From positions 248,001 to 312,000 of the forward strand of contig BLAL01000291.1 in NCBI GenBank assembly GCA_015698045.1: DNA of 64,000 nucleotides. The letters are read 5' to 3'. Position numbers and translations under genes: made by a program. Below, in pieces: positions 36,301 through 49,739 of the stretch (positions within the stretch are counted from its first letter, which is position 1; each line of letters starts with the position of its first letter). The DNA is from Rhizophagus clarus (Eukaryota > Glomeromycota > Glomeromycetes > Glomerales > Glomeraceae). Under the pieces are notes generated by a model. It searched no databases. It had not been told where the DNA came from and was given only the letters and a program-made list of their open reading frames with translations.

Positions 36301-38254
36301 TGTGTAAATAAATAAATAATAAGGTGGCGATGGTGGCGTTAAGGTTAACAGTTATACATACATATATATTTATATATATATATATATAATTATCACAAAA
36401 AAATTATATATATATATATATATGTTTTAATATATAGTCCCTTTTTTTTTTATTATTATTATTATTTTGAACCATTCTAATTTTTCAGGGGTTGTAACTT
36501 GTAAGGTCAAAGGATTAATACTACCGGCTAAAAGAATGTTTACGTATATATGTGTTATGTGTATGTTGTGTGTATGTGCGTATTAATTATGACACGGTTC
36601 ACCTCGTTTTACCAAAAACGGAGCTCTTTAATTAATGATTTTTTGCTTTTTGTAAAAAAATGTCTAGGAATACTGCATTTAGTTAAAGTGCAATATAAAG
36701 TCACGTGAAATTCATTTATATTACACACTTTATATATATATATATATATTGTATTCCAAAACATTTATTTATCGAACTCGTTAACTTGCTCGTTTAGAAA
36801 AACATCAACTTGTTCAGTCTATTTATTAGAAAACGAATTTTATCAATGATAATCGAAATCTTTTTGAAATTATTTTTTAAAGATGGAAGAATTTCCACAT
36901 GTATCTAACATTATAATTCGTTCACTTAAAAAAAAACGAATCTTGCATGAACAAATATATGTATATAATACAAAAATATTATATATTATAATAAATATGA
37001 TCGAAATCTAATGAACTAACAAGAATTAAAATATTTTAAGTGGGCTGAAAATGGATAAAAAAGTAAGTTTGTAATATACTATAAGTTTATGTATACATAC
37101 ATATATGCATTGTTCGGGTAAATGTGTTGGCTTGTGCACATTATATGCGTTAATACTATAAGTTGAACGAGGAGAATAAAAGAAAAAAACAATCACATAT
37201 CTAAAATAGAGGGGATGAAAGGCCAATTCCCTTTTTAAAGAAACTTGTGACTCATTTTTAAATGTTTTAGATATATGTGAGTCTCCACAAAATAATAAAA
37301 ATGACAAAAATTTTCCTTCAAATAAACAAAAATGAAATCATTACCATTAATGAAATTATATACAATAAGAAGATTTACAAAAAGGGATTTTCAAAAAAAA
37401 AAAAAAAAAAGCACAACATAAAGATAATATTTAATCTATATTTAGAAGTTGGACTTTTTCTTTCAAGTGATATAAAAAAAACCACAGACATCTTTTGGCT
37501 CACATTAAAATGTCACAGATAATGATTATCAACTGCATTGTAATCATGCACACAATAACTCGGACGTTTTTGATAGGCTATTTAAACAGTAATTTTAAAT
37601 TTATTTGTTGATTTTATGGACCTTAAGCATATGAAAATCATCGTAAATATCGAAAATTATTTAAACATGAAATAAAACTTGTTGTGTGTATCGCATTACA
37701 AGCCCAAATATGATATGGTTAAAAAATTCAATGAACACGTTTTCATTCTTATAGTCGATTTTAAAGATAAAGACTACGTAAAACTCGGAATTATTAATTA
37801 TTTATCAATTATTAATATACATTATCAGAACGCGTGAGTATCATTGTTATTACTTAAATTATTATAATTATTTATAATTTATATAATTGTTATATAAAAT
37901 TTCATTTTTTTTTTCATTTTTTCATTTTTTTTTCTTTTTCATTTTTTTTTTTTTCAGCTATTTTCAAAACCGTTATTTCATGGTAAAGCATATGAACGAT
38001 GCAAATTAATTACAATGGCGCGAGTTAAACCAAAAAAATCTATTTAAGAGGTTTCAGATAAGCTATATAAGGTTTGGTGTTACACGATAAATTTTCTTAT
38101 CAAGGTTATATGCTTTATTCGTAAAATAATTTTTGTATGACATCTAATGTATAATTAGAGATTAGCGAAAAATGGATTTTGGACCAAAAAAATAATAATT
38201 AGTAACTAATTTGGAACTGATAAGGAAAAATGGTTAAAAATAAAGTTCAAAATT

Positions 38255-38310
38255 AACTATCGATGAAACTTTTTATCGATAAATTATCGATAATTATCGA
38301 TAAAAAAAGT
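38255..38310. promoter_or_regulatory. Cluster of TATCGATA-type palindromes
   Basis: ACTATCGATGAA, TTTATCGATAAATTATCGATAATTATCGATAAAA: four ATCGAT cores at 10-18 bp spacing, in phase with a helical turn for the last three. Each is a palindrome. This could be a protein-binding array or a cruciform-forming sequence; no function is known here. Confidence 0.4.
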
Positions 38311-38740
38311 ATTTTTCTTTTTAAATAAGAATTTTCTTTTTTTAAAAAAAAATTTATTTTGAAACAAAACTTTTTTTTTTTTATTATTTTATTTATCCTC
38401 TTCTTTTCTCCTTTCTCTTACAATCTCTTACAAAAAAATTAGGGTTCCCGTGTCAAAGTGACACTACAGATATCGGGATTATTTTTGCATTGTCACCTTA
38501 AAAAAGTTTTATTTTTCAAAATTATGAACGTAATCACATATTTTTTTTTTTTTTTTAACAAACATCACCGTCTTTATGATTACACAACATAATACCCCAC
38601 TCGAAAAGAAACGGCTATAAAAAGGTAAAGTGAAAAAAAAAAAATGCAATAAACAATGTTTTTTTGCATTACATTTTGTTTTCTTGTAACGTTGAACAAA
38701 ATTGAAAGAAAAAAAAAAAACTATATTAAAAACGAGTATT

Positions 38741-38773
<33 letters not shown>

Positions 38774-40451
38774 TGTTAAGGCGTAACATGAGATGTTTAT
38801 TGCATATCATCATTATACCATGCTATTTATATGCGTTTTGCCATTGGGCAAAAAATCATAAGGTCACATTTTTATTGAATTAAGCATATTGTTCTTTTTT
38901 GGTCATGTTGGTGGCTTATACTCGGCTTATTCCTAAGTTTGTATACCAAAGAAAAATCGGCTAATTATAAATTTCACCATATTTGGGTTTAATGAAGCAT
39001 GGCAAATATAAAAAAGAACAATAGTGAAATTTTATTATTCTGCATATATAATTTTAATAAAATATAATGATAATAATATAACAATTAACAATAAAAACTA
39101 TAATTATAATAAATAGTTGAATTTTTTGTTTTTTAATCCCCGGATAATGGATATAAGTATTAAAAGGCAAAATTTTGTTTGGTATTTAATTAATTTACTT
39201 GTTCTATCGAATTTAAACACAATATTTATCTCAAGATACTGAAAAGAATTTATTATTTACTTTTTTTTTTCATGCTTCAATCAACTTTAGATAAATATTT
39301 TGTAATTATTTGTTTGATTGTATAATAAATATGGATATATGGATGATGAAGTTTTGGTTAATATCAAAGGTAAACATGTATGTAATATGTATGTATCTTA
39401 TATATATATATATATGTATATATATATGTATATATATATATACTGTATATAATATATATTTAATATATCCATTCCAATATATCCACTCATGTTAAGGATT
39501 TTCGACAACCTTCACATTTGAACAATTACCATTGTACTTTGTACGTAATCAGAACATTTTGCATCAATCGGATAATATGTTAAATGTTGATCAAGGTCCC
39601 TTATAATTCATATGATAAAAAACTTTTAAAAAAAAAAAGGTTCGTTCGGTGAATAACATATTGCCGAATATTTATTTATAGTAAGTTATATTACGTAAAC
39701 TTGCATGAATCAGAAAAGGAAAATGATTTTTGTGGGGTAAAAATGGGGTTTAAACATTGATGCAACTTTATTAACTTATTATCGGCTGTTAATTTATACA
39801 GCCGATCATATCAATTATATATATAGAACATACCCCAAAATTTCTTTATTTGTGAAACATTTTTCATTTTTTTTTTTTTTTTTTTATTAATAGCGTTATC
39901 TTATCTTTTTACATTTTTTTTTTATACTGTAACTGCGGGATAATAAATAAAAATGGACCTTTGGCTTTATAATTTACCCCACGACGCAGTTAAATATAAA
40001 TGGAAGAAACTTATTAGATTATCATGATCTTTTGATAATTTTCGTCTAAAAGTCAAGGGTACATCAATTTCACCAATTGTTATCTTAATTTTTCTGATCA
40101 TTTGTTTGCGGGGAAAAAGAAATGTGTAGAGAATTTTTTTTTTTTTTTTTTTTTTCCTTCTTTCTTTGTTTTTATTATTTATTGGTGATCGGTAATTATT
40201 AAACCTAAAATGGTTTGTAGATAAAAGAATAACTAAAACGCCAACCTTTTTCTTTCTCAAGTTCATCTTCTATTTGATAAAATCCTTGTGTTGCACAATC
40301 GTAACATTATGCTTAATTTCAATGTATCGCAAACAGTTAATCATTTTCTAATCTGTCTCATAACTCGTCAAATTGATACATGCAATTTGATGCAAGGTCT
40401 ACAATACAAACCCATTGTTTCATCATATGTAAACCAACATAAATAATAAAT

Positions 40452-40453
40452 AA

Positions 40454-40492
<39 letters not shown>
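40452..40492. repeat. Long T tract followed by A tract
   Basis: About 28 T are followed by about 12 A, a potential hairpin and a likely site of length variation or assembly error. Confidence 0.7.
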
Positions 40493-40494
<2 letters not shown>

Positions 40495-41547
40495 GGTTGT
40501 TTCTTAAGTATCCCTTTTCTTTTTAACTTAACAAAAAAACCCTCAATAGTGACACATAATAATATTTTTATATTTGTTACAAAAATTAAAATGAAAATGA
40601 AAGGAAAACAAAGTTATTGATTGTTCATTTCAACATTGTTGGTGGCGTTTTGAAAAAAAAAAAGAATAAAAAAAAACTATTTTTTATTTCCGAATATGGT
40701 TTAGTGCTCCACATAAAAAATATTCCAAAATGAGGAGTTTCTTCCAGATTAAGTATCTATTGAATGTGGGGTAAAAACATTTGTCATTGATTTCTTTTAA
40801 ATAAGAAAATCTTATCAATATCATAAAAATCAAACATCAAAAACCCAAATTATATTTAGGTAAAAGTCGGTTTTTGAAAGTCATTACCTTCTTCTTTATT
40901 TAAAAAAAAAATTAAAAATTCGGATATTTTTTTTTTTTTTTTAGTAGCTGAACTTAAAAATTTTTTTATTTCTTCTTCTTTTTCTTCGTTTTTCTCATTT
41001 TCATTCTCTTCTTTTCTTTTTTTTCTTTTTTCTTTTTCCTTTTGATTAGATGAATTATAATTTATTTGTCATCACTTATACAATTATTTGACGTTTAGAT
41101 TGATAACTCCCGACATCTTCAATACAAAGCCACCCCCGCATTAAAAAGTTTTCCTATTTAGGTTATTTTTCAATTAAAATAAAAAATATTACTTTTCCTC
41201 GTGATAATTCTTTAAAAAGATTAGTGGTTTTTCCTTCTGTGATCCTACCTTTTTCTTGATTTGAAGGATACTGCGCCTCTTTCCTCGATTTTCATCCAAT
41301 TACATAAGTTAGAGAAACCATACAAACTTTGGTTCAAAGATTTCCAAACGCCGAAAGAAATTATATAATATTTTGCCACTTGCGTAAAATTACTATTTAT
41401 TGATTACATTTTACTAAATGCGGTATCTATCTTATCGGCCTGAATTATTCAAAATTAGGGCTGTTTCTTTATCGTACATTTCTAATTGGTACATTATCAC
41501 GTGTTATTACCTTTTGATCATCATATTCAGTTTTTTTTTTTTTTTTT

Positions 41548-41571
41548 ATGATGATGAAAAAAATTTCTTAA
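41548..41571 (+). promoter_or_regulatory. Candidate upstream micro-ORF abutting the deacetylase start
   Basis: ATGATGATGAAAAAAATTTCTTAA encodes seven residues and stops immediately before the main ATG at 41572, in the same frame. If it lies in the mRNA leader it could reduce or reinitiate translation. Whether transcription starts upstream of it is unknown. Confidence 0.35.
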
Positions 41572-42977
41572 ATGATGAAAGTATTTTATTCAAACGTTTG
41601 TTTAAAACATGCTCCAAAACATGAAATTATATCTGGAAATCTAATCGATTATTTGGGTAAGTACTAATATTTACCGGTTTATGTTTAGTAAAAATTTAGT
41701 ATTAATTAATATATACATATATTTTTTATATTTTTTTTATTACATTATTTTAGAAAGTCCTTCTCGCCTAATTAAAATAAAAGAATATTTAGACTCTTTG
41801 CCAATTTTTGATTTCGTATCACCAATTGATAATGGTTTGGATCCAATTTTATCCGTACACCCAAAAGATTATGTTGAATATCTTCAAACTGCCTATGATG
41901 AATGGGTAAATATTGGTGGTAATAAGGATGGTATATTACCTGAAGCTTTTCTTCATCATAATATGTCTTCTTCTTCTTCAATTAAACGTGATGTAAAAGT
42001 CACTTCCCCAATTGCGAAAGCTGGATTATATTGTTCTGACTTGTCTTGTTGTATAACTAAAGGTATAATAATAATTTTAAAATTTTAATCACTTAAAATT
42101 TAATAATTATTAAAATAAATTCTGTCCCGCTTCATTAAAAAAATTTTAGATACTTGGGAATCAGCTTATGAATCTGCTCAAGTGGTAATAAGTGCTGCAT
42201 TGGAACTTAAAAGATTTGTTGAAGAATCATCAGAAAAAGAAATGAATCCCTTACCGGGTATATTTGCTTTATGTCGTCCGCCAGGTCATCACGCAAATTC
42301 AAATGTTTGTTCTGGTTATTGTTTTTTAAATAATGCTGCAATATCAACAAATATCTTAAAAAAAGATAATAAAAAAGTTGTTATATTAGATATTGATTAT
42401 CATCAGTAAGTATAGAAAGTTTTATGGTTCTCTTTATGTGATTAAATTTTTTTTATTTAATTCATTCTTTTTGTAGTGGAAATGGAACACAGGATATATT
42501 TTATTTAAGTTCGAATCCACTATATGTATCATTGCATGGTTCACCTGATTATCCTTGGTTTACTGGCAATGAATCAGAAAAAGGTGAAGGTGAAGGTGAA
42601 GGTTTTAATGTTAATATACCATTATCCAAAGATACTGATGATGATGAATACTTGAAAAAATTAAAAAAGGTTATTTATGAGAATATAAATCCTTATAATG
42701 CAGATTATTTAATCGTTTCTCTGGGTGGTATGTTATTAAATATTTTATTCTAAAAATTATTGAATTTGATTGACTTATTGATCTTTTAATCATTTTAGTT
42801 GATACATATAAAGATGATATAATAGGAGGATTACAGATCACTTCGGAAGGATATAAAAGAATGGGTGAATTGATTAAATCTATCAATTTACCTACTTTAT
42901 TTGTAATGGAAGGTGGTTATCATTTAGAAACAATTGGGATTAATGTGGGAAATGTTTTATTAGGGTTTAATACTTAA
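41572..42977 (+). CDS. Histone deacetylase / acetylpolyamine amidohydrolase family protein (class II-like)
   Basis: Exons 41572-41656, 41754-42062, 42150-42405, 42477-42727 and 42799-42977 join in phase to 359 aa. Family members remove acetyl groups from lysine or polyamines with a zinc ion. Visible active-site motifs: CRPPGHHA (paired His), CSGYCFLNNAAI, ILDIDYHHGNGTQ (Asp and His zinc ligands; the intron splits the first His codon), SLHGSPDYPWFTG with a Gly/Glu run (EKGEGEGEGFNVNIPL), SLGVDTYKDD (third ligand Asp) and MEGGYHLETIG (catalytic Tyr). The length suits a single catalytic domain with no regulatory extension. The substrate, histone or polyamine, cannot be told from sequence. Two ATGs start the frame (41572, 41575). 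Confidence 0.92.
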
Positions 42978-44612
42978 AATATTCATTTATTATATAAAAA
43001 GCAAATACTGTACATTATAATTTTAGCAAATTATTAATATAAAATAGACCTTACATCGTGTACATAATATGGACCATGCCAAGAATTATTTCATTTATCT
43101 GTTATATACGAATTGTATTTTTATACTATATATACTAATTTATTCATATAAACGTATTTTACAGTACACTCGCTTTATAACGAAGCTAGTGGTTTGGTCA
43201 ATTAGGCCTTTGTTATAAGAAATTCGTTAATAACATAGCGAAGATTTGATATAACATAAGTCACGTGGTTTAACAATTTATTTATGTACGATAAATGCCT
43301 AAGATTACATTGCTAGGGGAGTTCACGGAGCAAAGTAAGTGGCACATACTGTATAATTTATAAATATAAAGTTGAGGTTAACCACCGGTCTATTATTATC
43401 TTACACTTGTATATATGTAGTTTATCTTGCCAATATAGAAATGGTTTTCAAAGCTTTCTTTTTTTAACTTAATTGGCAAATTTCAATTTATTTTTCTTTG
43501 TATTAAAATCTCACTCCAAATATAATATTATCTTATTATAAAATTCAATAGCTTTATTCTAATTTTTTATATGATTAAAATAAACTTGTTTTCATTTTTT
43601 TAGTAAAATATTTGCTTTTAACCTTTTCAATTGTAATTTGTATTATACTATTTTATATATATGTACATGTAATATATTTAATACATTTTCTAATATTAAT
43701 TTCAAAAGGTTTGGTGTCATATTTATTATATTTATTAAGTACTTTGATATAAATACAAAAGATATGATATGATATATGTAATAATAATTGGATATAACTA
43801 ATATTAATAAAATCCTGTTATTTCTTGAAAAAGCAATTTTTAGTAATAGCATTTACTAATAAAATTAATTGAATAAAACAATTAGCAAAGTTTACATTTG
43901 TATTTTAAATAAAGTAATTGTAGGTTTAATTGGTTTTAGAACTCAAATTAGTTTATTAATATTTAAAAAAAATTCTGAATTTCAAATATTTTATTTAATA
44001 TTTTTATTTATGATTTCATTAGGATTATTTTTTAATATTTACAAATATTTAATAAATATTATTAGTAATTGGTAATACTATAATAATGAAATAAGAATTA
44101 TATACAAATATTAAATAAACTTACATATTCAAATATTATTTGTAAATAAGATACTGAATTTATAGCTTTATAAATGGATGTTCATCATATTTTATAATAC
44201 AATTTGAATTCTCCTTTAATTTGTAATATAATAGCAGTATTAATCAGTAATTTTTTTTACTATATAAGATCATTTAAAAAATAAGGTAATTTGATTATAT
44301 CCAATAAGCATTTTTTTAACTAAATTATACTTAAAATAAGTTTTTTAACAATAATTTATAATTATTTCATAAATTAAAATATATTTATTATTTATTTTAT
44401 TATTAAATTAATAAAATAAATAATATATCAAAAACAATAATATTTGAAAATTGATTTGTAATAATTCCTCTAACTTTTACACAATTTGCAGCATTATTAA
44501 TAACTAATACAGAAATTTTTTAAGACCAATTTTTTTGATAATATCTATTATTTAATTTATAAGAAATTTTTCTATATGATAATCAGTTAATTACCCAAGT
44601 AATTATAAAAAG
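42978..44612. other. A+T-rich intergenic stretch
   Basis: No gene recognised. It contains the possible TA-flanked element at 43162-43351. A short open frame at 43869-44075 (hydrophobic, A+T-driven) has no start context or family resemblance and is not called. Confidence 0.5.
43162..43351. mobile_element. Possible pogo-like MITE
   Basis: CAGTACACTCGCTTTATAACGAAG at the left and (complement) CAGTATGTGCCAC at the right share only CAGTA, but both are TA-flanked and the left end has the CTCGnTATAACG form seen in pogo-type miniature elements. Weak. Confidence 0.3.
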
Positions 44613-44796
44613 TATAGTTAATTTTTAATATAATAAATCCTAGCTTTTATACTTCAATTTTGCTATAGAATTATAGTAAAAAATTTAAGCAATTTGATTG
44701 AGTATTTTACTATAATAAGGAAATTTTAATGCATAAATATTATATATTAATAAAATCTATTATATTAAAGATTTGCTATATTAAAGATTAACTATA
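44613..44796. mobile_element. TA-flanked MITE, 184 bp
   Basis: TATAGTTAATTTTTAATATA at the left is inverted at the right (complement TATAGTTAATCTTTAATATA); the arms extend about 28 bp and the ends fit insertion at TA. Non-coding. Confidence 0.65.
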
Positions 44797-44829
44797 TAAA
44801 AACATTATTCCAATCAAAAGTTAAGATTA

Positions 44830-44996
44830 TATGGAGTCTTTGCAATAGAAAGGTACAAAACTCAAAAAAAAAATAAAAATTTAATTAATATTATGAGTAA
44901 ATTTACACTTATTTTAATATAAAAAACATAATTAGTATATAAAGTAAATTAAAAATTTTTTTGAATTTCATATTTTTTTATTGCAAAGATCCCATA
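44830..44996. mobile_element. Small inverted-repeat MITE, 167 bp
   Basis: TATGGAGTCTTTGCAATAGA at the left pairs with the complement of the right end (TATGGGATCTTTGCAATAAA); about 36 bp of arm at about 75% identity. Confidence 0.55.
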
Positions 44997-45918
44997 TTGT
45001 TATAAATAAAAATGCTATTTGAATTGATTCACCTATTAAATACTTTAATTTGTAATCTGCAACAGAAGTAGAAATCGGCAATAATAAAATTTGGGGCTAG
45101 ATTTACCAAATTTGATAATATTTATATAGATCATAATTATTTATAAGAGGATTACGCAATCATTTACATAGGGAATAATATAAAGGGGAAATCACATTAT
45201 TAATAGATAACCAATTACTGTAACTTTTTATTCATAAAAAATTTTTTTCTCAAAATCATTTCTTAAAAACTTTTATCAAATATAACGTGAGATTCCCTAT
45301 ATACTAATCATTTCTCTACTTCTATTATGGATCACTAATTAATAAATAAAATAATTAGAAATTAAAAATCATTTAAAAATTTGTTTAATAATAAAAAACT
45401 TATTTAAAGTTAAATTCTCAGAATTTTTAATAATATTGTTATTTGTTAATAATATTATTAATTTTTACTATTTTTTAATTTAAAAGTTTATCATTAAGCA
45501 ATTCACTTAATAAAAATTTGTATTTAGACTGTATTTTATAAAGGAATTTAATAAAGAATAGATTCTTAATAACTGAAAATAGAATATTATAATATATAAA
45601 TATACATATAAAAGTACAAATAATAGATGCTTTTTTCTGTAAATTTATATTAATCAATTTAAATCAATCAGTTAATTCTTGTTAATACTTCTAAAACTTT
45701 TTTTTTTATTACTTGAAAAAATTATATCTTTCATTTCAAAATTTTATGTAAAATTATATTTATTAAATAGAAAAAATAAACAAATTCTGCAATTTCTTTA
45801 TAATAGTTTACTAAATAATTTTTTAATTTATTTAAATAACTATAAGACTAATATATTATATGATAATTATATTTAGTCAAAAAGTAACTAGCAGATTTGA
45901 ATGATTTTTTTTATAATA
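44997..45918. other. A+T-rich stretch
   Basis: No gene or clear element. A weak inverted pair around ATAGGGAAT/ATTCCCTATA occurs near 45168 and 45290. Confidence 0.4.
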
Positions 45919-46404
45919 CAGTCAGACCTCTATACAATCACACCCTATATAGTCACACCTCTACATAAGAACCCAATTTTGTGAAACTGACTTTTACTTA
46001 GTTAATTTACCTCTTTATAATCACAATTCGGTTATAATCACTATCACCGCATGATCCGCAACATACATATTATTTTTACTAGTAATTAAACCTCTTTATA
46101 GTCACTATAATTTCAGTTATATCATAATTTCAGCCAGAATTATAAACAAATTTCCTTTTTTAGAATGTAGATTATAAGAAATTTTCAAAATTGTTTTTTA
46201 TAAAATGGCTATCGCCCAAAAATATGCAATTCATATAATTTATAATTTTATAATTTTATAATTCAGGCCAAAACTAAGATAATTTTAATAATTTTATTTC
46301 TGATTTCTGATAAAAAAAATTATATACTATATATACAATCACACCTCTATACAATCACCAGTTAAGGATGTAACCAACTTGGTGATTATATGGAGGTCTG
46401 ACTG
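45919..46404. mobile_element. pogo-like MITE, 486 bp
   Basis: CAGTCAGACCTCTATACAATCA at the left and (complement) CAGTCAGACCTCCATATAATCA at the right form a 22-bp inverted repeat, each flanked by TA (45917-45918, 46405-46406). CAGT ends with a TA duplication fit the pogo branch of Tc1/mariner. Internal repeats of CCTCTATAnAATCAC. No transposase. Confidence 0.85.
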
Positions 46405-46867
46405 TATTTTTGTATATTATTTTGAAGGTAATTAATTTTTTCTTCTATTATAAGCCAATGAGCTAATATTACTGAAATTTTTAGCTTAAAAATTTAAAAA
46501 AAATAACCTAAAATTTATATAATTACTTTAAATTTATCATTTTCATATTTTTTACTTGGATTATTTCTTATATTCATTTTACTACTATATTTTTCATCAT
46601 TATTTTTATCTTATACTTTATCTATTTCTATTTTTATTTTTATATATTTTAAACATTTTTGAAAATGTTAACTATATGCAAAACATTAATTAATTCGTGA
46701 TCTGCATATAAAGTAGAGAATATCGATATTCTAATGTGGGGCACTGATCATATATAAATATAATAAATTAGCCATAATTCAGCTCTTTTAGGCTGAGCTA
46801 GGACCACCATTTTGTATGACCTAAACGTCATATTTTATATGCACTGGTCAAAATTGATGCTAGCGGA

Positions 46868-47215
46868 TACATATCGGGTACCCGATATGTGTAATATATT
46901 TGTAGGATATGTGTATGATATTCGATAATAATACACATATCGGGTACCCGATATGTGTATTGTTTATGCGGAAATTCGGTGATACATATTACAGTTATCG
47001 CACAAGTATTCACACATATCGGGTAGTTATAATATCGGGTACATATCATTTATTTACTGTATACCCGATATATTGTAATAAATATCGTATAAATATCGTA
47101 TACCAATCATACATTTATCAGATAGCACCGATAATTATTTTATAGCTGTCCGATATGGACATATTTTGGTACCCGATATGAACACGATAAAGTTCAAGTA
47201 CATATACCGGGCAGT
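46868..47215. repeat. Left subterminal palindromic repeats of the CACTA element
   Basis: ATATCGGGTACCCGATATGTG occurs at about 46871 and 46938, with half-sites (ATATCGGGTA, TACCCGATAT) at about 47018, 47032, 47062 and 47171. Likely protein-binding repeats by analogy with CACTA subterminal regions. Confidence 0.75.
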
Positions 47216-48600
47216 ATAATATTTTTAATAATTCAGGCAAAAATTATAGAATTTATATTATAATTTGTAATTTATATATATTTTTTCAGATTAATTTATA
47301 ATTTTAACTCAAAATTTATTTTTAATTAAAAACAAAAAATATGAATTACAATCTATGTAAAATCAATACTACATTTATGTAAAATCAAATCTAAATTCAA
47401 TAAATTGCGAATAAATCTATATTATATAAATCAATTATACTGTAAGTGGCATACTAACGAAATTAGATTTCACTTGTTCGCTTACTTATTTTCATTATAT
47501 TCAAATTTGATCATTAAACGAAAGTAACATTATTAGTAACAGGTTGTTAGAAAAGGAACAATAATAAAAAAAGAATATTAGTAGAAGAAAAAGAAATAGT
47601 TAGTAGTAAAAAATGTTAGTAGGAAAGAAATAAAATAAATAAAAATTAGTAGAAGAAAATAATTAGTAGAAATTATAGAAGAAAGAAACAGTAGAAGAAA
47701 GAAAATAGAAAAATAATATACAAGTACCCTACAACTTCATCCCTAAGTAGTCAAAAATCTCAGGTAGTTCCAGACCACAGCAAACATGAAAGATAACTAT
47801 ATATATACAATAGCAATGAAGAAAAATATTAGATAGTGGAAACGTTAGTAAAATTTAAGAAAAGTAAATGATAGAAAATTCAGATATGTTAATAAGAGAA
47901 GTATTAGTAAAAGGAAGAAAGAAACGTTAGCAAGAGGACGTTAATAGAAAATATTTATAATCATATGAAAAGAGAAGTGTAGCGTTAATAAAAAATATAC
48001 CTTATGTGTTCTTTTCCTGAATATAATAAAGAAAAAAATGTAAAAAAACGTCGTTAAAGAGAAGTGTAACATTAATAAAAAAATATACCTTGTATGTTTT
48101 TACGTGTTAATTTGATAATATTGTAAAAAAAAGAAAGCGGTTACAGACTTACAGTAAGCGAAAAATTAAAGAGAAAAAAGAAAAAAAAAATAAAATGATA
48201 ATATAAACAAATAATTAAATCATGTGATCATTAAATAATAAGTTGATTATAATTGGTCAACATTTGAACAGTTACACAAATTTTAAACAATATATTTTAT
48301 CATATAGTACAGTATAATAACGAATGAAAGAATATAAAATATAGCAATAAAATTAATAAAAATTTTGCATTTTATGCATTTTACATATAATTCTGAAAAG
48401 GGTGTACCGGTTATCTATATATTTTATTTATCATTTTTTGCTATGATAATATTATCATCGTTAATATCACGAATCTTACTTTCACCTTTTAGCGTACAAT
48501 CTGCAATAAAGAAGCAGAACTATTCTGGTCCGTAACCGTATCATGCGCAAAAATTTATTTTCTTGATCTTGTACGACTTAAAAATGAATTTCTTAAAATA
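47216..48600. other. Non-coding left interior of the CACTA element
   Basis: Includes a purine-rich GTAGAAGAAA-like region (47530-47720) and GTTAGTAAAA/ACGTTAGCAAG motifs (47840-48070). No reading frame of note. Confidence 0.45.
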
Positions 48601-48630
48601 TTAATACTAATCTTTTTTTTTAGCAGCAAG

Positions 48631-48960
48631 TCATAGTGATCGTGGTGATCGTAGTGGTCGTGGTAGTCATAGAGGTCGTGGAGGTCGTGGTCGTAAAGGC
48701 GATGATGATATCGACGATGGGTAAAATTTTATTAATCAAATTTAAATTATCACTTAAAATATTATTATTTTAATTTTTTTTTATAAGTACGACATTATCC
48801 TTTCTGACAGAGATGATGGCAACGACAATGAGCTTATAGATGACTTTGCGAAGCAGATAACATGTACATACACCTTTTTCAAAATTATATGTAAAATGCA
48901 AAAATGCAAAATTTTTATCAATTTGTATTGCTATTTTTTATTTTACAGATTATAAATATA
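48631..48960 (+). CDS. Possible small spliced gene with an RGG-like stretch (fragment)
   Basis: After a T-rich TTTTAG at about 48626 a frame reads SDRGDRSGRGSHRGRGGRGR then KGDDDIDDG, followed by GTAAAA (about 48721). A second T-rich segment ends in CTGACAG (about 48810) and the in-phase continuation reads DDGNDNELIDDFAKQI. RGG runs often bind RNA. The first exon is not identified and the end is uncertain, so this may be a relic. Confidence 0.35.
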
Positions 48961-49739
48961 TCTTTTAATAAAATTCAAATTTTTCAGTTTATACTATACG
49001 ATAAAAATTTATTAGCGAAACGAGTGAAATAAAAAAATTGAAAATTTGCCGTATTAGGTACTTTTGAAAGTTAAAACAATGCCGATGGAAACCTAAAAGT
49101 GCTAAAAGTGAGGTATATATATATATATATTAGTTATAGGAATAACTAAAGTAAGTAATTAATAGTTAGTGTTGGCGAATAGAGTATTTGCTGACGAAGA
49201 ATTTGCTGACGAAGGATAAAAGGCGACAAAGTATTGACTGATGATGAAATAATAAGATAGTATATAGACAAGTAACGATACTCAGTCCCATACATATCTT
49301 AGGAGGCTAGCCTATCGTGAATAACTCACTACAGAAGAATATGTATTTTATTTGCGCATATACCTATAACACAAGGTATATAGATGGACCTGCCAGTGAA
49401 GGCACGTATGTTCAGGAAAGGTGAAGGAAGGGAATAAGATATAAATGATATTAATTACTTACCCTATTTTAGAGTAAAACAACGTGAGATATGAAAACGT
49501 TACGAAAAGAAGGACAGTAGAAGGACAGTAGAAGAAGATAGTAGAGAAAACCTAAAAAGAAGAAAGGGAAAGAATAGGGTTGGCAAGCGTTAGCAGAAGA
49601 ATGGAAATACCGAGTATTTCAAATATGAAACAGTGAAATAACATAAAAGCGGCTGGGATCGCCCGACTGCTAACGCGCGATACGTATATTGCTTACAATC
49701 TGTCGAGGTGTGACGGCCTACCCCTTACATTAAAACCAT

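Larger units (their letters stand above)
33383..41571. other. 8.2-kb intergenic region between divergent CSL and deacetylase genes
   Basis: No supported gene. It is rich in simple sequence: TA microsatellites (about 33605-33655, 36360-36425, 36728-36750, 39395-39450), long A or T runs (35096-35118, 37390-37411, 38752-38773, 40139-40155) and a CT-rich tract (40965-41045). Short open frames are A+T chance frames without codon structure. It would carry both promoters and long leaders. RNA genes were looked for by eye and none was convincing. Confidence 0.5.

Noticed and set aside
39310..39495. 61-aa frame rich in YIYICIYI
   Set aside because: It is translated from a TA microsatellite.
43869..44075. 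68-aa hydrophobic frame
   Set aside because: A+T-rich chance frame; no family likeness, splice structure or conserved motif.
46842..47220. The left palindromic region as a stand-alone MITE
   Set aside because: No second inverted end is found nearby; the matching end with the same 3-bp duplication is at 58265.
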